A DNA stretch of 64,000 nucleotides from Primulina eburnea (lineage: Eukaryota > Streptophyta > Magnoliopsida > Lamiales > Gesneriaceae): positions 27,152,069 to 27,216,068 of the forward strand of contig NC_133104.1 of assembly GCF_022965805.1 (NCBI RefSeq), read 5' to 3'. Below are positions 20,904-32,146 of this stretch, one piece after another. Every line of letters begins with the position of its first letter. Position 1 is the stretch's first letter. The position numbers and the translations under genes were made by a program. The notes under the pieces are model-generated. The model did no database searches and was not told the DNA's origin. It worked only from the letters and a program-made list of their open reading frames with translations.

Positions 20904-22046
20904 TGTTACGCCTTAAACGCATACAAATCTCGAGGATGAGATTAATGTTTTTAATGCTGTAACATATCCCAAAGTTTTTGTTTTGATGATACCAAAACTT
21001 GGCTTAAAAATGTACTAATGTTTTATATTGAGGCATGCAGGAAATTAAGATCAAGGTTACGTTCGGAAGCTCCGAAATTTGGTTCGGACGTTCCGAAATT
21101 GTGCCAATCAGAAGCAAAATAGAAGCTGTTCGGAAGCTGCGAGGAGCAAGTTCGGACGTTCCGAAGACTGGATCGGACGTTCCGAACACAAGCAATCAAA
21201 TCGCTTCAATCCGGAGATAATTTGATCTGACTGTTGATTGAGTAGATTTCGGACGCTACGATGGACATGATCGGAAGCTACGAAGTGTTGAAGATTTCAA
21301 ATCTCCGGAAACGCGGGAATGTTCGGACGATACGAACTGGAGTTCGGACCTTCCGAAGTTGTTCATACACTGTCTGAAAGAATTGTTCGGAAGAAACGAA
21401 GTTTGATCGGTCCCTCCGAAGCATATGTTCGGACCCTACGAAGTCAAGAACGGAAGATCCGAAGTCATTCCAGAAATTACGCAAATTGATCGGAAGTTCC
21501 GAAGCATAAACAGAAGATCCGAACCTTGGCGTCCAAGACTAGTATAAATAGGCCTTTGAGGATGCATTCTCAATCATCCCACTCCATTCTCTCTTGTCTC
21601 TTACAAAGCTTTCTACTATCTCTTGTGTGCGTTGATTAAAAGAGTTGTAATATCAAAAGAGTTGTAGAAAAAGAGTGAAAGTAATACTCTCGAGTGGGTT
21701 GTAAAGTTCGTGGCTATCCTTGGAGCCCTCAAGGCCAAGTAGACGCATCGAGGTGTGGTTGTAAAAGCTAGCTTGGAGCTCCTGAAGCCAAGTCGTCATA
21801 GTGATACCTCGATCCTCATCGAGAAGGGGAGACGTAGACGATTCTTCGTCGAACTTCCATAAACATCTCTATCCCTCTTTACTTTACGCATTTACTTTAC
21901 TACGCATTTATTTTACGCACTTACTTTACGCATTCATTTTTATTTGTGATTGTCCCTCAAGTCTTCCGCTTGCAATTTTTGCAAACTCGTTTTAAAAACG
22001 CTAAAGGGCCTTAAAGAACCTATTCACCCCCCCTTTAGGTTCTTCA
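20904..22046 (+). repeat. 3' LTR of the copia element
   Basis: 1,143 bp, almost identical to the 5' LTR (2 substitutions, 2 one-base length changes by eye). TATA box at 21543-21551 with the palindrome cluster upstream (21061-21525). Confidence 0.93.
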
Positions 22047-22154
22047 AGTGTCGAGCTCTTCTTCTTTTGTAACAATTTCATACCAACTTTTTGGTTTTAC
22101 TGGATCAACAGAGGTTTGGATAGGCCTTTTGTCTTTATCTTTTTTCGGCGGCAT
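22047..22154 (-). pseudogene. viral copy gamma: ORF2 start
   Basis: The first 36 codons of ORF2 on the minus strand, from the ATG at 22154 (MPPKKDKDKRP) to the copia insertion. The start overlaps the end of the RNase H frame (stop at 22135) by 20 bp in another frame, as in copies alpha and beta. It continues at 13384 beyond the copia element. Confidence 0.8.
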
Positions 22155-22869
22155 TGACTTTGTCTTGAAGAAATTCTCGGGTAAGGAAGTCTGGTAGAGA
22201 ATTTGTATCTCCTTTGATAAATTCAATAATAAAATAAAAAATACTTAATATAGCCTGCCATCGTGCAAAAATTTGTTTTTATGCAAGATTTTGAACATCT
22301 TTTTGTAAAACTTCTTTCGCACTTTTACAGTCTATCCTTAGTAAAAAATTTTGATTTAATAAGTCACTTTGAAATTTTTGTATGCATAAAACAATGCCCA
22401 AAATTTCCTTTTTTATAGTAGAATAATTCTTTTGGGTGTCGTTCCAATGGGCTGATGTATACTGAACTATATACTCTTTGTCTCCTTGTTTTTGCTTTAA
22501 AATACCTCCATATCATAGATCTGAGGCATCTGTCTCAACTATTTTTGGTAGGCTAGGATCTGCAATATGTAAACATGGAATTTCTAATACTTGTTTTTTG
22601 ATTATCTGTACTAACTCTTTGTGTTTTTCTGTCCATGGAACTGGGTTTTTCTTAAGCCTATCATGTAAAGGTTTTGCTATTCTATTAATGTTAGGACAGA
22701 AATCTAGAACATAATTTAAACTTCCTAAAAATCTTTGTAATTGATTTTTATCAAGTATTTTATCAGGGAATTTATTTGCAAATTGCAAAGATCTTTCAAT
22801 AGGTGTAATAGTTCCTTGTGATATGTAGTGTCCTAAAAATCTGATTTTAGTCTGGAATAGGCTTATTTT
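22135..22869 (-). pseudogene. viral copy gamma: end of reverse transcriptase and RNase H
   Basis: The minus strand encodes the RT connection (LQRFLGSLNYVLDF) and RNase H with TDASDL and IDCKSAKEVL, ending AAEKR. A TAA right after VVSK (about 22870) is shared with copy beta. A TGA replaces the glycine codon after TDASDL (22513-22515). RNase H would remove RNA template during reverse transcription. Confidence 0.82.
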
Positions 22870-24183
22870 TTATTTGGATACTACTAAACCATTTTGTTTT
22901 GTAATATAAAGGAATGTTTTTAGGTGTTTTATATGCTCATCTATGTTGTTTGAAAAGACTAAGACATCATCAATATAAACTATACAATATTTTGAATAAT
23001 CATTGAAGATTTCATTCATAATTCTTTGGAATTCAGAAGGGGCATTTTTTAATCCAAAAGGCATTACATTCCATTCATATTGTCCAAAAGGGACTGTAAA
23101 AGCAGTTTTATACCTGTCTTTTTGAGAAATTTGTATTTGCCAAAATCCCGATTTCATATCAAATTTAGAAAATATAGAAGCATTATGTAGTTTTTGTAAT
23201 AGATCTTTTTTATTTGGTATAGGATATCTGATCCATTTTAATGCTTTATTTAATGGTTTATAATTTATTACTAATCTGGGAGTCCCTCTTTCAATTTCAG
23301 AATTTTTATTAACATAAAAAGCAGCGCAACTCCAAGGAGATCTAGATTTGGAAATTAGACCTTTCTTTTCCAAATCTTGTATTTCCTTTTTACAATGTTC
23401 TTCTAGATCAGAATTCATTTGTATTGGTCTAGCTTTGGTTGGGATTTGTTTATCATTAAAATCTTGTTCATAAGGGAGATCTACAATATGTTGTTTTCTA
23501 TTCCAGAAAGCATTTGGAATTTCTGAACAAATTTCTGTTTCTAATAGCTTTTGAAATTTTGAAATTTTATTTTGAAGTTCTTGTGTTTCTAACTGTTTTA
23601 TTATCCTTTTTTGGGAAATATCTTTTTTAAGATTTTCTAGTTGAAAATTTTTTCTTCGGATTAGTACATTAATACTATTTTCATATATAGAATATGCTTT
23701 TATTAAATTGAGATTTCTTGTACGGGGTTTTTCTAAGAATTCAAATTCTAATTTTTTTAAATTAAATTTAAAAGAAATAGAATTATTATTTACTTTATAT
23801 GGAGTAATTAATCCTATAAAAGGTGTTCCTAGAATTACAGTATGATGTATATCATTAACAAGAATAAATGTAGTTTTAATAAAAACTCCATTGTTTAATA
23901 TTGATGCTTCTGTTTTTGAATTGACATTTAATTTAGAATTGTTAGCAGCCGAAAGTTTTTCATTAGTTTTTTCTTGAAAATTTTTAGGTACTATTCCTGA
24001 TTTTATACAATTTAAATCAGCACCAGTATCAAAAAGTGCTATTGTACTAATTTTAAAATTTTCTGAAAATACCAAATTTATTTTTAGTATGTATTTTCTA
24101 GAGGTTATTTCTCTTAATACAAAAAGAAAGTCTTCTGGAATTTTCTCAAGGTTTTGAATATTTTTTATTTCATTATCTTCAGA
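22870..24183 (-). pseudogene. viral copy gamma: protease and reverse transcriptase
   Basis: The open frame 24075-22870 (401 codons from an internal Met) carries the aspartic protease active site FDTGADLNC. RT blocks follow: SPWSCAAFYVNK, PRLVINYKPLN, FDMKSGFWQI, MPFGLKNAPSEFQ and the catalytic YIDDVLVFS near 22980. Unlike alpha and beta, the codon before KYCIVYIDD is intact, so this copy has the longest RT frame of the array. A TAA at about 24186 separates it from the zinc-knuckle part upstream. The protease frees the polyprotein domains; RT copies pregenomic RNA to DNA. Confidence 0.87.
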
Positions 24184-25048
24184 TTATTCAGAATTTTCAG
24201 TGTTAATATTATCTAATATTCCTTTGATTATTCCAGAATCTTCTTTTTGTTTTTCTTTTAATTCTTTTAGTTCTAGTTTTATTTCTTTTATATCTTTTTG
24301 TAAGTCTGGGATTGTTATCTCTTTATTTTTTCTTTTCTTTCTTTTTTCTAAAATATTGGTTAGGTCGTAAGTATTTTTAGAAGTATTTGGTAAAGTAGTA
24401 AATTTTATTTCTGTTTTTTCTTCTTTATTTTCTTTGAGAGATTTTAAAATTTTATCAAGATATTCTTTTTGAATATTAGGAACATTTATGTCTTTTAGAA
24501 TATCAAGAAAGAATTGTTGATCTTTTGAAAGCATGTTAATTTGTTTTTCAGATTCATTACTAGATGTAATTAATTCATCTATTTGTAAAGATTCATTTTC
24601 ATCTTTAGAAGAAAAATTTTCTAATTCTGACTTAGAAGAATCAATTAAAAGATTAGAAATTTTATTTAATATTTCTTCATTTAATTCTAATTCATTTAAT
24701 TGTTTATTCAATCTACAATAATTAGCAGTATGTCCCTTTTTATGACATTTATAACATTCAATATCTTTAAATGATTTTTTAGGATATTGTTTGAAATTTT
24801 TAAATTTCTTATAAGGTTTCTTATAAAATTCTTTTTTTGATTTAAAATTTTTCTTATTGTATTTAAAATTTTTTCTATATGGCTTTTCATTAGATTCACT
24901 ACAGTTTTCTAGGCATTTAGAAGGAGAAGGTTTATTAGGATTTATATCGAATTGTTGACAGAAAGTTCTTAATTCTTGTTTCGTTCTTTTCATTTCCCAT
25001 TTTAAATGTTTTTGTAATTTTAGATCTTGACATATTTTTAAACCTTCT
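24184..25048 (-). pseudogene. viral copy gamma: end of coat protein and zinc knuckle
   Basis: Frame on the minus strand from the junction with element B (25048) to 24184. It has the QDLKLQKHLKWEMKRT junction (the Trp codon is intact here, unlike in beta and delta), the CYKCHKKGHTANYC knuckle near 24710-24760, then a glutamate-, lysine- and asparagine-rich linker. It continues from the coat protein at 34338 across element B. The frame now begins inside the LTR of element B, which gives an artificial chimeric ORF from 25080. Confidence 0.85.
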
Positions 25049-27239
25049 TGTGGGGCCCCGGGTCCGACATCTAACACCAATAATTATAAAAGTAACAAAC
25101 CAAATGATTTAATAAAATACATAATTTGTTGTTCACAAATCCACATAACGTCATCAAAATAATTTAAAGTTCTCAAATGTTTGAAATATAATTTTCAACA
25201 TTCCAAAATAAAGTAGTGAACCAAATTTTTCCCAACATCATCAAATGCTCCTAAGACCCGAGAATCCCACTCTAACTCATATCTCCTCGCCTGGAGCTTG
25301 ACTCTGGCATCCCAAGCCTCGCCTCACCTACCGTCAAGCACATGAAAACAAGAGGTACCGGAAATGCCGGTGAGTATAAACCCAGTATGATAAAATCAAT
25401 AACATAAGAGAATTAAAATACAACAATTTCACATAATATCATAAAGATGCAATATAATGCAATGTATGATCAGAAGCTGGGGGCTATCAATAAATCTCAA
25501 GATCAAGTGAATCATCTGGTCATAGGGTACCCAAGGGAATAGAATCACCAAGCAACATCCACCGACTCATCCACTCGGGGTGGGGTGCTGTGTTCTACAA
25601 TCCCAGGACTATGATGCGCCTATAGAGAGTGTTCAGGCCATAGCAGCGACCTCCGCATACACTATGCCAACTCAACTATAGCCTCATACGTCCAACAAAT
25701 AAATATATCAAGGCGACCTCCGCCATATCAAATCTGAATCAACAAGTGGCTCAATATGCAATGCCATGATGCAAATCAATATCATCATCTCAATATAATA
25801 ATAAACTCATCTCAAGGCCACAATCATCATTGAATCACAAGTAATTCATCGAGCCATAAAATATTCAATTTAAAATAAAATTGATACTTTTACCTCGTAT
25901 GTTATCGACAGTAACATACCTTTCGAATATTACCAACAAAAGATCAAAATATATTGTTGTGAAGTCTTGAACCCTTGCAGTCTACTCGATTCGCTATCAA
26001 CCAACTTAGAGTAAATAATCTTGAGCCAACCCAAGTCAATACTTCAACCAAATCTTCAATACATAAATCAAGAACTCATATTACTTATCAATACATGGCA
26101 CTTTTCGTACAAAATTCATAATTAATTCAATACGGCTTCAAATCAAGATCCGTAGATTTCTTAATCATAATATTCCATAAAAACATTCATTGGATCATTT
26201 CATCAAACACATGGCATGTGTGCTAAAAGGTTAGCTCCTCTTCAATTCCATTTTAAATTCAAACCAACACAATCACAACATCTCCAACATCTCTATATCT
26301 CAAATATCAATTCAAATATCAATTCTAAACTTCAACCCTTTTCCAAACTTTAACAAAAATCGGAAAAACTTACATCCTTGTGAAGCCCGTGATGAGAGGA
26401 TCACAAATCTAACTTTATTTCATAATTTCCTTGAACAAATCTCCCATGGATTGAAAAATATTTTAGAAAATGGAAGGAAGAATGAAGAACCCTAGATTCT
26501 AACCCAATGGAGAGAAAAGAAGGAGAAGGAAAATGAGAAGAAAGAGCATCCCACTCGATTTTATGCCTTCCCAAACACCAAAACACGCTTTTTCAATTTG
26601 CTGGCCGCTAGGGCGAACCTCTTTTTCCGCTCGGGCGCGTAACTCTCGGCCAGAACACCAAAATTTTCGAACATGGCTCGCTAGGGCGGACATAAATTCC
26701 CGCTAGGGCGAGCACACTACGCATAGGAACTACAAAGATCGCTTCCGAAACGCCTCTTCCCTTCAGAATATGGAAAAGTGGTAAACTACAAAGTTGTAGC
26801 TCTATGTCTTGGCTTTCATCTCCCAAAATTTCAGCTCATTTGGAGGTCTGAGTAAAAGGTTATGCCAATTCTCCCAACATGTGTCATTGTAGGAACGACG
26901 ATACGCACGACACACTTCGGGGCGCTTTTGGCTCATCTTCCTTAATGATTTGAACAAAACTCAAAACTGGAAAGTTATAGCCTTATGTCTTATCTTTCTA
27001 ATGGAAAAGGCCTCACATCAATTGGATCAATATACAAAACATTATGCTAAAAACCACAACTTGTGCCATATTTTTCATACCGTTTCTGCACGTCCATTAC
27101 CTATTTAGCTCAAATTCCACCTTTGATTCTACCCATCCATTATCTATTCCATTCTAAAACATCATCATCATTCATACTATAACGTAAGCCAAGAACCATC
27201 ACAACTACTGCCATATTATATCAAAATTCGGGCATTACA
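25049..27239 (-). repeat. 3' LTR of element B
   Basis: TGTGGGGCCCCGG...GCATTACA on the plus strand. A cluster of CGCTAGGGCG-like motifs at about 26600-26720 lies upstream (on the minus strand) of a TATA-like CATAAAAT near 26557-26566. Confidence 0.93.
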
Positions 27240-27277
27240 ATTCCTCCCCTCTAAAAATAGATTTCGTCCTCGAAATC
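27240..27277 (-). promoter_or_regulatory. polypurine tract and upstream hairpin of element B
   Basis: The minus strand reads hairpin GATTTCG-AGGA-CGAAATC (27260-27277), then AGAGGGGAGGAAT (polypurine tract, 27240-27252) directly before the 3' LTR. Confidence 0.75.
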
Positions 27278-27345
27278 GATCATCTCTTTCAAGTCTAACA
27301 TATAATAATCAATACTGAAATTAAAACCGAGAATAGAAGCGTACT

Positions 27346-30300
27346 TCATTTGAATAACTCTGGATATTTATGTCTCATTTTATCTTCTAATTCCCAAGTT
27401 GCCTCCTCGACACCATGTCTGTTCCACTGTACTTTAATCAACGGTATCAATTTATTTCTGAGTTGCTTATCTTTTCTGTCTAGAATTTGAATCGGTCTCT
27501 CAATGTAGCTCAAAGTCTGATCTAACTCAACCTCATCCGTTGGAAGTACATGAGAAGGATCTGGATGATATTTCCTCAACATAGACACATGAAAAACATC
27601 ATGAACACCTGATAATGCAGGAGGAAGAGCTAATCTATAAGCCAAGTCACCAACACGTTCCAAAATCTCATACGGACCTATGAATCTTTGTGATAATTTA
27701 CCCTTCTTTCCAAATCTAATTGTACCACGAAAAGGAGATATTTTCAGAAAAACTCTGTCACCTTTCTCAAAAATCAACGGCCGTCTCCTTATGTTCGCAT
27801 ACTTAGCCTGCCTATCCTGAGCAGCTCTCATACGACTCTGAATCAATTTCACTTTCTCTGTCATATCTTTTATCATATCAGGTCATACAATTGGTGCTTC
27901 AGATAAATCGTCCCAATACAGAGGAGATCTACATTTCCTGCCATATAGTGCTTCAAATGGTGACATTCCAATGCTCACTTGATAACTGTTGTTATAAGAA
28001 AACTCGACAAGTGGTAAAGAATCCTGCCAACCAATACCAAAATCCATCACTACAGCTCTCAACATATCCTCTAATGTCTGAATAGTATGTTCTGATTGTC
28101 CGTCTGTCTGAGGATGATATGCTGTACTCAAATGCAAACGAGTACCAAGAGCCTCTTGTAAACTCTGCCAAAAATAAGAAGAAAATCTGGGATCACGATC
28201 TGATACAATTGACTTAGGAACACCATGCAATCTCAAAACTTCTCTGATGTACAATCTGGCCATCTGATCATGCCTATATGTCATCTGATAAGGAATGAAA
28301 CACGTAGACTTAGTTAATCTGTCAACGATAACCCAAATTGAATCACAACCTCTCGACGACCTCGGCAATTTCGTGACAAAGTCCATGGTAATATGGTCCC
28401 ACTTCCATTCTGGAACCTTAAGGCTATGCAAAAGACCTCCTGGTCGCTTTCTTTCTGCTTTCACTTGTTGACAATTCAAACAACGAGATACAAATTCTGC
28501 TATGTCAGATTTCATTCTTTTCCACCAAAATTGTTTCTTCAAGTCATTGTACATCATTTTACTTCCAGGGTGTACACTGAACTTACTGCAATGAGCATCA
28601 CGCAAAATCTGCATCCTCAACTCTGAAATATTAGGAACTACAATACGATCATTCACAAACAAAATACCCTCATTATTGACCTGGAATTCTGATCGATGTC
28701 CTGATCTGACGAGTTCAGCTGATTTCTGAATACTTTGATCTAAACTTTGGGCCTCTTTAATTTTTACAAATAACTCTGGCTCTGCTTGAATCATAAATAC
28801 TTTTACAGGTTGAGTATCTACCACAAAATCTAAACCAGAAAGACAACATTCTTCTACTAAATCAGATACACCGCTAGTGATCAAAGACATATTACATACT
28901 TTTCTGCTCAAAGCATCGGCTGCTGCATTAGACTTTCCTGGATAATATTTTATTTCGCAATCATAGTCTTTCAACAAATCTAGCCAACGTCTCTGTCTCA
29001 TGTTCAGCTCCGCTTGTGAAAAGAGATATTTCAAACTCTTATGATCAGTGAATATCTCAAATTTCTCCCCATACAAGTAGTGACGCCAAATCTTTAAGGC
29101 AAAAACCACTGCTGCTAATTCCAAGTCATGCACTGGGTATCTAGACTCATGTGGCTTCAACTGTCGTGAAGCATAGGCAACCACACGACCATGTTGCATT
29201 AATACACAACCCAATCCTTGAAGTGAAGCATCAGTGTGCACTGTAAATCCTCCTACACCTGATGGAATAGTCAGAACTGGAGCACTAGTCAATCTCTTCT
29301 TAAGTTCAACAAAACTAGCCTCACATGCTTGCGACCAAACAAATGGTGCATTCTTTTGTGTCAGCTGGGTAATTGGCCTCGCAATCTGTGAGAATCCTTC
29401 AATAAATCGACGATAATATCCTGCCAAACCCATAAAACTACGCACCTCAGGAACTGATGTCGGTCTAGACCAATTGATGACTGCCTCAACTTTACTCGGA
29501 TCAACTGATATACCTGCACTTGAAATCACATGTCCAAGGAAAACCACTCTATCCAACCAAAACTCGCATTTGGATAATTTAGCATACAACTTTTCAGTTC
29601 TCAAAATTTGCAAAACAACTCTCACGTGTTTGGCATGCTCAGATTCAGATTTTGAATAAATAAGAATATGATCAATGAATATCACCACAAATTGATCTAT
29701 ATACCTTTGAAACACCCGGTTCATCAAATCCATAAATACCGCAGGTGCATTGGTCAACCCAAAAGGCATAACTAAAAATTCAAAATGCCCATACCTGGTA
29801 CGAAAAGCAGTCTTAGGCACATCTGCCTCCCTAACTCTTAACTGATGATATCCGGATCTTAAATCAATCTTAGAATATACTGAAGAACCCTGCAACTGGT
29901 CAAAGAGATCATCAATCCTTGGCAAAGGATACTTATTCTTTACTGTGGCTTTATTCAACTGTCTATAATCGACACAAAGCCTCATAGACCCGTCTTTCTT
30001 CTTCACAAATAAAACCGGAGCACCCCAAGGTGAAATACTTGGTCTTATATATCCTTTGGCCAATAGATCCTCAAGTTGTTCCTTTAGTTCTTTTAATTCA
30101 ATTGGTGCCATCCTATAAGGAGCTCTAGAAATAGGTTGTGTACCTGGCATCAACTCAATGTTGAACTCAACCTCTCGGATTGGAGGAAATCCTGGAATTT
30201 CATCGGGAAATACATCTGAAAATTCACTAACAATTTGAATATCTGCCAATTTAGGTACTGACCTTGAAATATCAATTGCATAAACCAAGAAACATTCTGC

Positions 30301-31887
30301 TCCTTTCTGCAACAAACGAGTCATGGACAAAACAGATATCAAAGGAATCTTAGCTCGAGAACCCTTACCATAGAATGTCCAATGATCTGTCATATCAGGC
30401 TTAAACTTAACAATCTTCTGAAAACAATCTACAGTAGCCCTGTATCTTGTCAACATGTCAATACCAACTATGCAGTCAAAATCAGACATCTCCAACACAA
30501 TACAATCAAGCTCAATGACATTATCCTCATAAAAAATTTCACAACCACTTATCATCTCAGCTGACCTCATCACTTTGCCCAGTGGGGTAGAAATAGATAA
30601 TGTAGATGATAATGGCATATAATTCAACGAATGAAATGTGACAAAGTGCTCAGCTATGAAAGTATGTGATGCACCAGTATCCATCAAAACATAAGCAGGA
30701 TAACCTGAGAGAAAACAATTACCTGCAATAACATTATCTGGAGCATTATGTGCCTCATCCTCAGTGAGTGCAAAAACTCGAGCCTGCTGTCTAGGTGGTT
30801 GTCCTACTATGTGGTTACCACTCTGTTTGTTCTGATCCGACCGGTTTGACTGCTGATAGGAATGAACTGAAGGGGTCTGACGATTCTGGTGAGGTGTCTG
30901 TCTCGATGATCCCACACTCTGAGACATATCACTGCCACGGTTAGGACACACTCGAGCATAGTGTCCCACCTGGTTACACAAATGGCAAGCTCCCGAGACT
31001 CCTCTACACTGATCGGTATAAACTCTACCACCACACTGACCACAAGTTGGACCTGAATAACCAGTGCTCTGAACTGAACCAGACTGTCTCGATCCACTAG
31101 AACTCGAAAAATTACTACCATGCCTCTTAAATTGCTTGCCTCTAGCCCGAAACTGCTCTCTTATGTTGCCACTATTACTGCCAGTATTACCTTGTCTGAA
31201 CTGCTGTCGAAACTGTGGTTGTTGGGGTCGTTGCGAATACTGAGAACCTCTCTGCCTAATGATTCCGGTTTCAGCTCCCTTGGCTCTATTAAGAGCCTCA
31301 GCAAAATTGTTAGGCCTTCCAGTATTAACCAGGGTAAAGATATCAGGATTAAGACCATTTATAAACTGATCAGCCTTAGCTTCTTCATCAGATGCTACAT
31401 GAGGAGCAAATCTCAGTAAATTCGAGAACTTAGCAACATAGTCCTCAATATTCAGATTTCCCTGCTTTAAATTTGCAAACTCGGCTCCCCTATCTTTCCT
31501 GTAAGAGGTAGGGAAGAAACGCTGATAAAATTCAGATTTAAACATATCCCAGGTAACAATCGTACCTCGACCCTCTAAAACTTTCTTGGTCATTATCCAC
31601 CAACTCTTAGCCACATCCAATAACTGATGAACAACTAATTTGATTCTACGATCATCTGGATACTCAAGAGATTCAAATAATTGATCCATATTCTCCAACC
31701 AGTTCTCACACTCTAATGCATTCTCTGTACCCTTCAACATCGGCGGGTGCAAAGACTGAAATCTGGCTAACAGTATCTCCATCGGAGTTGGAGTTATATC
31801 CATCTGAGTATGAGTAGCACTGCCCTGATCTTGTGCCACCGGTACGTCCTGTCTAGGTCTGCCATGACCTCTACCACGAGTAGCCAT
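27346..31887 (-). pseudogene. element B gag-pol with one stop codon and an altered RT active site
   Basis: Likely start [11 protein letters not shown] at 31887 (a frame-open Met lies 7 codons upstream at 31908). Residues counted from 31908: gag 45-215; CCHC knuckle [14 protein letters not shown] 308-321; aspartic protease MDTGASHTF about 409-417; RT with the catalytic site at about 745; RNase H with TDASLQGLG and TDHKSL; integrase with an intact HHCC finger ([11 protein letters not shown] ... CLNCQQ) and DDE residues; then the C-terminal domain and chromodomain-like tail (27876-27346). A TGA at about 27883 splits the integrase from its tail. The RT motif reads FIDH instead of FIDD (codon 29668-29670): the second catalytic aspartate is replaced by histidine, which should abolish polymerisation. 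Confidence 0.9.
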
Positions 31888-32129
31888 GTCTGATATACAA
31901 TAGATCAAACAAATATAAAATCACAATATCATAATCATCTCAATCTCGTATCCATCATCTCTGGCTCTCGAGACTCAATAATCTCAAAAATCTCGAATAA
32001 AGCTCAACAATATAATATCTCAATTTAAATAATGTATTTCACATCCTAGCACAATGAAAATGCTAGCAAATATATCTCATGATCAAGCAATTCAAACTGA
32101 CTCAACCTACCCTATTCCCAAATATCCAC

Positions 32130-32141
32130 GCTCTGATACCA
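32130..32141 (-). promoter_or_regulatory. primer binding site of element B
   Basis: TGGTATCAGAGC on the minus strand, 5 bp from the 5' LTR. Confidence 0.9.
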
Positions 32142-32146
32142 CCTAA

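Larger units (their letters stand above)
13385..22046 (+). mobile_element. Ty1/copia element, Sirevirus-like, nested solo LTR inside
   Basis: 8,662 bp with LTRs of 1,141 and 1,143 bp, flanked by the duplication AGTGT (13380-13384 and 22047-22051). It splits viral ORF2 of copy gamma. The tRNA-Met primer site, gag with CCHC knuckle, integrase before RT, palindromic repeats upstream of the LTR TATA box and four polypurine-tract-like motifs before the 3' LTR together suggest the Sirevirus (SIRE/Maximus) lineage. gag and pol are broken by a stop, two frameshifts and a 1.25-kb solo LTR, yet the LTRs differ by only 2 substitutions and 2 length changes by eye. Confidence 0.92.

Noticed and set aside
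24184..25080. ORF starting MVLDVGPGAPQ as a viral start
   Set aside because: The first codons are LTR sequence of element B. The viral frame comes from the coat protein at 34338.
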